Part shown: one piece after another, positions 25,108 through 31,735 of the stretch
Position numbering within the stretch: position 1 is the first letter of the stretch
Layout of the letters: every line of letters starts with the position of its first letter
From: JAJDNW01 sp039714495
Lineage (GTDB): Bacteria > Desulfobacterota > Desulfobacteria > Desulfobacterales > B30-G6
NCBI GenBank assembly: GCA_039714495.1
Contig: JBDLJD010000021.1
Coordinates: 1 to 40,381 of the forward strand
Length of the DNA stretch: 40,381 nt
Reading direction: 5' to 3'
The notes under the pieces: generated by a model
Database searches by the model: none
Seen by the model: the letters and a program-made list of their open reading frames with translations, nothing else
What the model was told of the DNA's origin: nothing
Made by a program: the position numbers and the translations under genes

Positions 25108-25551
25108 TTATTCCGTGATGCTGAATTTGATAATTTTAATAATCCCGCCGTTGTGGTCCTTGACCTCCACACGCCACGGCCCCTTATCCGCCTGCCGCAG
25201 CTGAATCGTGCTGAACACGGACCATTCAGGCGTTTTGAGCGACAGCCTTCTGGTAGTGATCAACCGGTCTCTGCGATACCAGCTGTGGTAGATATACATG
25301 TTGCGCGGTACCGGATTGAAGGCGGTGAAGCAATACACCTTGCCCGTAGAAATGGAAAAAACCGCTGCCTTGTTGTGCGGCTCGTAATCTTTAATCTCCT
25401 CACACATGACAGCCTGGGTAACGGCCAGCTCCTTTCCGCTGCTGTCATTTTCCTGGGCAAACGCTTCCGTAAGACCCGCCGCCCAGACGAAAAGCAGCAA
25501 AAAACCCGCCATGAATTTACCTGGTCTCAATGATCGTATCAAGGTATGCAT
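25108..25551 (-). CDS. DUF2914 domain secreted protein
   Basis: The 147-residue protein begins with a positively charged n-region and a hydrophobic stretch ending TEAFAQ, so it is probably exported to the periplasm. The rest looks like DUF2914: VMCEEIKDYEP, VYCFTAF, YHSWYRRDRLI and a final GPWRVEVKDHNG strand pair. DUF2914 is a small beta domain of unknown function. The start at 25551 keeps the charged n-region and has AAGGAG, though only three nt upstream; ATG 25512 is an alternative. It overlaps the phosphatase gene by 35 nt and ends five nt before the c-di-AMP synthase gene, so the three genes are translationally linked. Confidence 0.85.
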   Translation of the reverse strand: MHTLIRSLRPGKFMAGFLLLFVWAAGLTEAFAQENDSSGKELAVTQAVMCEEIKDYEPHNKAAVFSISTGKVYCFTAFNPVPRNMYIYHSWYRRDRLITTRRLSLKTPEWSVFSTIQLRQADKGPWRVEVKDHNGGIIKIIKFSITE

Positions 25552-26002
25552 AAACTCCTTTTATACAGTAATGGATAATGGCGGCCGAGGCTTCATAGGC
25601 CTCAATGCCTTCGCCCATGGGGTCCGGGACATCATATGGCCGCTCCTGGTTATCCTCATACGCGGTGAGCATGCGCGCCCGGGCCGGGCAGAGCATGGAT
25701 TTCAATTTGACCAGCCGGAGATGAAACTTTTCCATCACCAGGATCAGATTCGAAGACCTGACCAGCGTGTTACTCATTTGCCGGGCACGGTGCCCGCTGA
25801 TGTCGATGCCCACCCCTTGCATCACCTCTATGGCATGCGGCGAGGCCATGTTCCCGTGAAGCGCGTGCGTGCCTGCCGAAGAGATCGCCACGCGCCCTGC
25901 CAGCCGTTCCGGCAGGTCCTTTTTCAGCATGCCTTCGGCCATGGGGCTCCGGCAGATATTGCCGGTACAAACCACCAGTATGTTGTAAACCTTGTTTACC
26001 AT
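25517..26002 (-). CDS. Low-molecular-weight protein tyrosine phosphatase family protein
   Basis: The 161-residue protein is a low-molecular-weight phosphatase. The P-loop VVCTGNICRSP contains the nucleophile Cys12 and Arg18 (C-x5-R). The general acid is in VPDPMG near residue 126. The family also contains arsenate reductases; the GNICRS loop and the DP motif fit phosphatases, often of exopolysaccharide systems. No tyrosine kinase or polysaccharide gene is in the window. It is the first gene of the unit leading to DUF2914 and the c-di-AMP synthase. No Shine-Dalgarno is evident. Confidence 0.92.
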   Translation of the reverse strand: MVNKVYNILVVCTGNICRSPMAEGMLKKDLPERLAGRVAISSAGTHALHGNMASPHAIEVMQGVGIDISGHRARQMSNTLVRSSNLILVMEKFHLRLVKLKSMLCPARARMLTAYEDNQERPYDVPDPMGEGIEAYEASAAIIHYCIKGVYAYLDTIIETR

Positions 26003-26102
26003 GGGCAGTCAACCGAGAGTATAGTATAGTTTTCGGTAATCAAGAAGATTGCTTGTCATTCTCAAGGATTTTATACGAAATAGTAAAAACTTTCAATACT
26101 TA

Positions 26103-26167
26103 TCTATTATTTGTCATGTTGTTTATGCAACCTTAGGGTTGACTTAATAACTATAATATTCCATAAT
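26103..26167 (+). promoter_or_regulatory. Promoter region with 41-nt shared block, pilZ gene
   Basis: The block 26103-26143 is the second copy of the 41-nt sequence at 22372-22412. A TTGACT (26139-26144) overlaps its right end and CATAAT (26162-26167) follows after 17 nt. The start would be about 55 nt before the PilZ ATG. Confidence 0.6.
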
Positions 26168-26228
26168 ATCTCCTCATTTTACCCAAAGGGCAATGGCTCT
26201 ATCGGTAACGCAAGCAAGGAATGACAAC

Positions 26229-26624
26229 ATGGCCGAATATGACGAGTATTCAAACAGCAACAGTATCATTCTCAGGCTGATGGAACTGATCCTCGCCATG
26301 AACCATGAGCAGCGCCTGGATTTACTCAGCAAGCTGGAAGAGGTGCCGGCGGAGGACCTCAGCCTGGGTGATCGCAATGATGTCCGCAAGGGTTTCCAAA
26401 AAAATATCAGCTTCTCCGTGAAGGACCGCGAGTACAGTGCCATCTGCAAGGATATCAGCAACGGCGGCATCTTCATCCAGACCGACGAAGTATTTACCGT
26501 GGGCCAGACCGTCGTTCTCAACATCCCCTTCAGTGACGGCAGCCGTGAAATAAAGGTGCCGGCTGAAATCGTTCGTGTCAGCGCGAACGGCATCGGCCTG
26601 AAGTTCATGAAAAAAGATGTATGA
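26229..26624 (+). CDS. PilZ domain protein
   Basis: The 131-residue protein consists of an N-terminal helical stretch (about 1-45) and a C-terminal PilZ domain (about 55-131), a receptor fold for cyclic di-GMP. The (D/N)xSxxG motif is present as KDISNGGIF. The RxxxR arginines are ambiguous: RNDVR precedes the domain, whereas in the usual RKxxRK position the protein has RKGFQK, where the second Arg is Gln. Ligand binding is therefore uncertain. I start at ATG 26229, where AAGGA is at the right distance; an upstream in-frame start at 26193 is less likely. Its stop overlaps the ATG of the M24 peptidase by four nt, so the two are translationally coupled. Confidence 0.85.
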   Translation: MAEYDEYSNSNSIILRLMELILAMNHEQRLDLLSKLEEVPAEDLSLGDRNDVRKGFQKNISFSVKDREYSAICKDISNGGIFIQTDEVFTVGQTVVLNIPFSDGSREIKVPAEIVRVSANGIGLKFMKKDV

Positions 26625-27814
26625 CACCCTTCAGCATCCCTTCCGGACAGCTAGAAGATCGGCTGTCTAAACTCCAGCAAGAACTCAGGGTCAATCGACT
26701 GGACGGTGTATTGATTGTCCAGCGTGTTGATTTGATATATTTTGCAGGTACGGCCCAAAACGGCTGCCTGTACATACCGGCCCGCAAAGCCCCCTTGCTG
26801 TTCATCAAACACTCCCATACCAGGGCCCGCCAGGAGTCCCCTCTGAAAAACGTGCTCCGGATTCAATCCATCAAAGACGTCCCCGGTCTGATTCAGGACC
26901 ATTATTCAGATCTCCCAAAACGGCTGGGCCTGGAATTGGACGTCATGCCGGTCAACCAGTTCAGGTTCATTGAATCGCTGTTTCCGGAATGCCGTCCGGC
27001 TGACGCGTCCGGACTGATTCTTGCCATTCGCATGATCAAATCGGATTGGGAGATCGCCCAGATGGAACGAACCGCCGACATGTCGGCTAAAACGTTTGCC
27101 TACATGGAGACGGCCCTGCAGGAAGGCCTGGCGGAAATGGAGTTCGCCGGAATGTTCGAAACCTTTGCCCGCAAGCTGGGGCATGGCGGGAAGATCCGCA
27201 TCAGGGACTACCAGACCGAGGGGTACCCCTGGCATGTATTAAGCGGCAAAAGCGGAAGCCTTTCCGGTGTACTGGACTCGCCTGCCAGCGGTCAGGGGAC
27301 CTCTCTGGCCTTTCCCTGTGGGGCCGGCCAAAAAGAACTGCTGGCCAATGAACCTGTCATGGTGGATTTTGCCGCGGTCCTCAACGGATTTCACATGGAC
27401 GAAACCCGCATGTTCGCCATGGGCTCTATGCCGTTTAGGGCCATGCAGGCCTGTGAAGATGCTATCGATATCCATGACTACATTCTTGAAAAGACCGGTC
27501 CCGGCATGTCGTCCAACGAACTTTTTCAGATGGCTGTGGACCGTGCCGCATCTTTAGGATGTAGCGACAGCTTCCTCGGCGCTCCAGGAAGCAAGGTCCG
27601 GTTTATCGGCCACGGCATCGGCCACGAACTGATCGAACCCCCCATCATCGCCCAGGGGAAAAAGGATATCCTGCAGCCCGGCATGACCATCGCCCTGGAG
27701 CCTAAGCTGGTGGTAAAAAACGAATTCACCGCCGGTATCGAGAGCGTCTTTGCCGTCACCCGCAATGGTACCCGCCTGATCAGCCGCGTTCCGGTTCAAA
27801 TTTTCACCTGTTAG
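26621..27814 (+). CDS. M24 family metallopeptidase (Xaa-Pro aminopeptidase-like)
   Basis: The 397-residue protein has a creatinase-like N-terminal domain (about 1-140) and a pita-bread M24 domain (about 150-390). Metal ligands of the family are visible: Asp249 and Asp260 in MVDFAAVLNGFHMDETR, the His of GHGIGHEL (331-338), and Glu in ALEPKL and GIESVF. It should release N-terminal residues from peptides, probably before proline, in the cytoplasm; creatinase-like activity cannot be excluded. It overlaps the PilZ gene by ATGA, so expression is coupled. No terminator is visible before the hairpin array. Confidence 0.9.
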   Translation: MTPFSIPSGQLEDRLSKLQQELRVNRLDGVLIVQRVDLIYFAGTAQNGCLYIPARKAPLLFIKHSHTRARQESPLKNVLRIQSIKDVPGLIQDHYSDLPKRLGLELDVMPVNQFRFIESLFPECRPADASGLILAIRMIKSDWEIAQMERTADMSAKTFAYMETALQEGLAEMEFAGMFETFARKLGHGGKIRIRDYQTEGYPWHVLSGKSGSLSGVLDSPASGQGTSLAFPCGAGQKELLANEPVMVDFAAVLNGFHMDETRMFAMGSMPFRAMQACEDAIDIHDYILEKTGPGMSSNELFQMAVDRAASLGCSDSFLGAPGSKVRFIGHGIGHELIEPPIIAQGKKDILQPGMTIALEPKLVVKNEFTAGIESVFAVTRNGTRLISRVPVQIFTC

Positions 27815-27874
27815 CCCTTTTTCCCTAATCGGCAAATGTCATTTACGATAACACATTTAATCCATTGTCATTAC

Positions 27875-28080
27875 GCCTGCGGCTGTCATTTGCGCTATTG
27901 CGCGTTATTTGGCCTTCGGCCGTAATTTACGCTGACGCGTGTTATTTGTGCTGCGCACGTCATTTGTTGTAGCTTTCAGCATTAAGCGATTGGCAACAAT
28001 AAATTACAGCGAAGCGAATTACACTCAATTACGCGCGCAGCGCTAATATCGGCCGCAGGCCTAGTCACGTGCGATAGCGC
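27875..28080. repeat. GC mini-hairpin array with 18.5-nt period
   Basis: Five consecutive hairpins (GCC-TGC-GGC, GCGC-TATT-GCGC, GGCC-TTC-GGCC, ACGC-TGAC-GCGT, GTGC-TGC-GCAC) have centres at 27879, 27897.5, 27916, 27934.5 and 27953. That is 18.5 nt apart each time. GTYATTT-like linkers separate them. After an irregular stretch three more units follow, centred at 28039, 28056 and 28074.5 with TAATATC-like linkers. The sequence of each stem differs while the spacing is kept. It fills the gap between the M24 gene and the radical SAM gene. Confidence 0.8.
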
Positions 28081-28095
28081 TAATATCGGTAAAGC

Positions 28096-28121
28096 GTTTA
28101 GGGCTGGACATCCCCCTAAAC
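28096..28121. promoter_or_regulatory. Inverted repeat upstream of the radical SAM gene
   Basis: GTTTAGGG (28096-28103) and CCCTAAAC (28114-28121) form a perfect 8-bp stem with a 10-nt loop, 42 nt before the start of the gene. There is no T-run. It could be an operator or a leader hairpin. Confidence 0.45.
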
Positions 28122-28163
28122 CGGACTTATTTTATAGTCTTGAACAATGATGGAGGATAACAT

Positions 28164-29324
28164 ATGTTTGATACGAACCTCAGCTTCGAGACTGGTCCTA
28201 TTCGCCCGCCCAACGAAGCCCGCAGCCTTTTGCTGCGGCTGACACGCAACTGCCCATGGAACCACTGCCAGTTCTGCCCGGTGTACAAAGGCAGAAAGTT
28301 TTCATTGAGGCCGGTGGCCGACATCAAGGCCGATATCCAGGCTGCCAGGGACATGGCAGACGACATCCACGAACTCTCCGAGAAGCTGGACCGCGACGGC
28401 CACGTGGATGATCACGTCGTCTCCTATATTTTCAATAATGCAGGCTACAACGACTGCTACCGCAGCATCGCCGCATGGCTTTACTACGGCACCGATGCCT
28501 GCTTCCTCCAGGATGCCGACAACCTGATCATGAAAACGGACGACCTGGTGGAAGTGCTGACTTACTTGCGTGAACGCTTCCCGAACATTACCCGCGTGAC
28601 GACCTACTCCCGCTCGAAGACCGTTTCCAAGAAATCCGCCGAATCCCTGAAAAAGATCCGCAAGGCCGGGCTGAACAGGATCCACATCGGTCTTGAAAGC
28701 GGGTACGACCCGGTCCTCAAGCTCATGAAAAAAGGCACCACCGCAGCCATCCAGATCGATGCCGGGAAAAAAGTCATGGCTGCCGGCATGGAACTTTCCG
28801 AATATGTCATGCCCGGGCTTGGCGGCCAGGAAATGTGGGAAGGCCATGCCAAGGAAACTGCCAGGGTGCTGAACCAGATCAACCCCCACTTCATCAGATT
28901 GCGCAGCCTCAGGGTGCCGGAGCGTGTCCCCCTGTATGAAAAACTTAAAAACGGTGAATTCACCCTTCAGACGGATGACATGCTGACCGAGGAAATCCGG
29001 GTGTTCATCGAAACCCTGGACCACATCACCAGTACCGTCACCAGCGACCACATCATGAATCTTTTAGAAGATGTCTCCGGAAAATACCCCGAAGACAAGG
29101 CTGCCATGCTGGAGGTAATCAAAAAATACCAGGATCTTTCCGATCATGACCGGCTCATTTACCGCACCGGCCGGCGTGGCGGAACCTACCACTCCACCAA
29201 AGATTTGCAGAATGATCCGGCCACATACAACAAGATTCAGAATCTCGTCACCGACATCAAGATCAAGGAAGGCGAGGACGGCCTGGAAACGTTCATTACG
29301 GGCCTGGCTGATCGGTACATATAA
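28164..29324 (+). CDS. Radical SAM protein with CX4CX2C cluster motif
   Basis: The 386-residue protein is a radical SAM enzyme that should bind a 4Fe-4S cluster and cleave S-adenosylmethionine. The cysteine motif is NCPWNHCQFCPVYKGRKF (about residues 29-46). Its C-x4-C-x2-C spacing differs from the usual C-x3-C-x2-C and is shared with an uncharacterised subfamily reading CSYNxCxFCxMYK. The barrel continues with GLNRIHIGLESGYDPVL (about 169-185) and ELSEYVMPGLGG. The C-terminal 120 residues are helical and unassigned. GGAGG precedes the ATG. No substrate gene or maturation partner lies next to it, so the reaction is unknown. A hairpin array and an inverted repeat precede it. Confidence 0.88.
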   Translation: MFDTNLSFETGPIRPPNEARSLLLRLTRNCPWNHCQFCPVYKGRKFSLRPVADIKADIQAARDMADDIHELSEKLDRDGHVDDHVVSYIFNNAGYNDCYRSIAAWLYYGTDACFLQDADNLIMKTDDLVEVLTYLRERFPNITRVTTYSRSKTVSKKSAESLKKIRKAGLNRIHIGLESGYDPVLKLMKKGTTAAIQIDAGKKVMAAGMELSEYVMPGLGGQEMWEGHAKETARVLNQINPHFIRLRSLRVPERVPLYEKLKNGEFTLQTDDMLTEEIRVFIETLDHITSTVTSDHIMNLLEDVSGKYPEDKAAMLEVIKKYQDLSDHDRLIYRTGRRGGTYHSTKDLQNDPATYNKIQNLVTDIKIKEGEDGLETFITGLADRYI

Positions 29325-29680
29325 CGGCCAGCGGAGTACCAGAGGACAGAACCACAGAGGACGGAAGACGGAAATTTTAAACCACAAAGGCACAAAGGAC
29401 ACAAAGAAAATCCAATAATAAAAGAAGCTATGGACCTTAGGCCTGAGATCGGATGATAACAGATGAACGTCCAACATCGAACATCCAACACTGAACATCG
29501 AACCGTTGGCTCTTGGCTGAATGCAATAAACTGACAAACCACATTCGACGTTGGATGTTGAACGTTGGATGTTCGATGTTCATTTTTGAATCAAGAGATA
29601 TAAGGCAGGCGACTTGAAACCGATTATTCCAACACTCCAGTACTCCAATTTTCCATCGCTCCATTGCTTCAGCACTTCAC
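29325..29680. repeat. Gene-free repeat cluster with ATCGAACATCCAAC inverted repeat
   Basis: Three repeat types follow one another. CCAGAGGACAG phrases cover 29339-29372, and CACAAAG units 29380-29406. A large inverted repeat spans 29465-29585, whose left side carries ACATCGAACATCCAAC and whose right side carries the complement GTTGGATGTTCGATGT. No coding sequence is supported here. Confidence 0.7.
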
Positions 29681-29983
29681 CTACCAATTGAACCAGATGC
29701 CATTGGTCACCTGGCAGTCAATGGCATCCAATACGATGTGAATAACCAGCCCCAGGCCGACCAGTCGCGTTTTCCGGTGAATGCACAAAGCGATGTAAAA
29801 TAATATCGGCAGCAATCCGTGCAAGGGGTGAAACCCCAAACTGCAGCGCTGCGGGTCATAGATGGGGTCTGCAAACAGATGGTCCAGATCGATCAGCATG
29901 GCTGCCATCAAAATCAGATAGGCAGTCAGCCACTTTTTCCGGTAGAAAACAGATACCACGGCCGCAGGAACAATGAAATGCAA
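29681..29983 (-). CDS. DUF6122-like small membrane protein
   Basis: The protein resembles the DUF6122 family: three or four membrane segments with the conserved MLIDLDHLFADPIYDPQRCSLGFHPLH core (about residues 29-55, shown here in part) and a later HIVLDAIDC histidine-aspartate pair. Its function is unknown; the DHL and HPLH residues look like metal ligands. The only usual start codon is TTG at 29983, but the in-frame upstream codons read ISILHIALHFIVP, which matches how family members begin. The true start may therefore be a non-standard codon such as ATT at 29998, which has GGGGG six nt upstream. The frame closes upstream at 30065. A 35-residue microprotein gene lies upstream on the same strand. 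Confidence 0.75.
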   Translation of the reverse strand: MHFIVPAAVVSVFYRKKWLTAYLILMAAMLIDLDHLFADPIYDPQRCSLGFHPLHGLLPILFYIALCIHRKTRLVGLGLVIHIVLDAIDCQVTNGIWFNW

Positions 29984-30087
29984 AGCAATATGTAAAATGG
30001 ATATCCCCCAAGGATAAAAAAATGTAGAGGAGCCCTTCAGGCCGGATGATAAAGGTCTGTAATTTCAGGTGCAACAATAATCATGGG

Positions 30088-30195
30088 TTAAAATTCTCTT
30101 GGGTAATCTTCTGCCATAATCTCTAAAACAAGTAACCCTAAATACCCAATGAAAAGGCCGCCAAAAATAAATAACGTCCAAAACAAAACATTCAT
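30088..30195 (-). CDS. 35-residue single-pass membrane microprotein
   Basis: ATG at 30195, preceded by AGGTG six nt upstream, opens a frame of 35 residues. It begins MNVLFWTLFIFGGLFIGYLG, continues with a few more hydrophobic residues and ends in a charged AEDYPREF tail. This is one membrane helix with a short acidic end. I do not recognise a family. It lies directly upstream of the DUF6122-like gene in the same orientation and could be cotranscribed with it. Composition and ribosome site support a real gene; conservation was not testable. Confidence 0.5.
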   Translation of the reverse strand: MNVLFWTLFIFGGLFIGYLGLLVLEIMAEDYPREF

Positions 30196-30321
30196 TTTCA
30201 CACCTATTCCAATGATTACAGTCTGTTATAGATAGACAATCCGCTCTATATCCATCAGGCCCATTGCCAAAGGATCGCTCATTATCTATTTATTATGCAA
30301 TCAAGATGCCAGATCTATCAA

Positions 30322-31563
30322 TCAGGCGCCTTCCAGAACAGCGGCAATTCCCAGGCCGCCGCCGCCGCAAATACACTCCAGCGCGAAACGGGCATGACTG
30401 CGTTCCATTTCATGGAGCAGGGATACCAGCACCCGCACTCCGGTACAGGCAATGGGATGCCCCAGGGAAATGCCTGAACCGTTGACATTCACCTTCCCAT
30501 AATCTTCAGGCCCCACCCCCATTTGTTTCAGGTCGGCCAGCACCTGGGCGGCAAATGCCTCCTGAATCTCAATCAGGTCCATTTGCTTGGTAGTCAGTCC
30601 GACCGTTGCCAATGCTTTATCCACGGCCTTCGGCACGGTGCGGTAGGCACGCCTGGGATCGTCCCCCACCAGTGCGCAGGAGCGAAACAAGGCCATGGGC
30701 TCGATGCCCAGGTCCTGCGCTTTTTCCGAGGACATCACCACCACCGCTGCGGCTCCGTCATTTTCCGAAGAAGAATTGCCTGCCGTGCAGACACCGCCTA
30801 AAACCGGTTTCAGGCGGGAGAGCTTTTCCATGGTGGAACCCGGCCGGGGATTTTCGTCCCGGTTGAAGACCATGGGCTCGCCCTTGGGCTGCGGAACCTC
30901 AACAGGAACGATTTCCTTGTCGAACTTTCCGGCGTCAACTGCTGCACAGGCTTTCTGGTGGCTTTCAACAGCCCATTGATCACACGCCTCCCGGCTGATA
31001 GTCTCTTCTTTGGCCGCCGTCTCAGCCCAGGTCATCATGGAGGGCAGAAGGCCGTAGCGCGACTCCGGCTGGGACATGACCCGCGCCCGCTGGATGCGGT
31101 CATAAAAGGGCAGCCCCCATATGGACATGTCCCCATGCCCCCGGGGCATGCCAAGGGCGCCGCCAACCCCCCACTTGATACTGCCGGGAAGATAGAATTC
31201 GGCGTTGCTCATACTTTCCGCACCACCGGCCACAACGATATCGGCCTCTTCCGAACGGATCAGCGCGGCCGCATACCGCACCACGTCCAGTCCGGTACAG
31301 CACCGGCTGTCCATGGATGTTCCCGGAACCTTTTCGGGCCAGCCGGCGTTAAGCAAGCCCATGCGGGCAATGTTTACCGACTCCCCGTTCTGGTAGGATT
31401 GCCCCATGATGACCTGATCCACCTGCGCAGGCTCGAGACCGGCCCTGTTGATAACCGCATTCAGGACCACGGCCGCCAGATCATGGGCCGCCACGGTCTT
31501 GAGACCGCCCAGATAACGGCCCACAGCCGTTCTTACTGCACTCGCGATGACTACGTCTCTCAT
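30322..31563 (-). CDS. Acetyl-CoA acetyltransferase (thiolase)
   Basis: The 413-residue protein is a thiolase that splits 3-ketoacyl-CoA with CoA or condenses two acetyl-CoA. The nucleophile is Cys88 in SRCCTGLD. The C-terminal base motifs are NGSGISLGHPIACTG and CICGGGGLGIA, holding the catalytic His and Cys. The start at 31563 has GGGAGG upstream and the standard MRDVVIASAVRTAVG beginning. It is the last gene of the set with acyl-CoA dehydrogenase and hydroxyacyl-CoA dehydrogenase, which together give beta-oxidation or, in reverse, butyrate-type synthesis. A 97-nt structured repeat lies between it and the upstream gene. Confidence 0.95.
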   Translation of the reverse strand: MRDVVIASAVRTAVGRYLGGLKTVAAHDLAAVVLNAVINRAGLEPAQVDQVIMGQSYQNGESVNIARMGLLNAGWPEKVPGTSMDSRCCTGLDVVRYAAALIRSEEADIVVAGGAESMSNAEFYLPGSIKWGVGGALGMPRGHGDMSIWGLPFYDRIQRARVMSQPESRYGLLPSMMTWAETAAKEETISREACDQWAVESHQKACAAVDAGKFDKEIVPVEVPQPKGEPMVFNRDENPRPGSTMEKLSRLKPVLGGVCTAGNSSSENDGAAAVVVMSSEKAQDLGIEPMALFRSCALVGDDPRRAYRTVPKAVDKALATVGLTTKQMDLIEIQEAFAAQVLADLKQMGVGPEDYGKVNVNGSGISLGHPIACTGVRVLVSLLHEMERSHARFALECICGGGGLGIAAVLEGA

Positions 31564-31595
31564 CTTTCCTCCCTTATATTTCACCTACTTTTGCA

Positions 31596-31692
31596 CGAGT
31601 CGGAGGCTTTCATAGGCAAGGCGCCCAAGGGTGAAGTCGTAGTTCTTTACTTCGAACGCTTGGCAACAAAGCATATGGAAGCCTTCGGCTCG
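31596..31692 (+). repeat. 97-nt structured repeat, copy B
   Basis: This is the plus-strand match of 58-154. Its 19-nt ends (31596-31614 and 31674-31692) pair over their full length with three G-T pairs. The inner helices are CCAAG/CTTGG and GAAGT/ACTTC. The G-T pairs exist only in this orientation, which is antisense to the flanking acyl-CoA dehydrogenase and thiolase genes. Confidence 0.8.
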
Positions 31693-31735
31693 CCCGGAGG
31701 GTGAATTTTGATGATTGATTATGCAAAATCAGGTA

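Noticed and set aside
27860..28095. CRISPR array
   Set aside because: The units are 18.5-nt hairpins with differing stems, not identical 25-37 nt repeats with unique spacers, and no cas gene is present.
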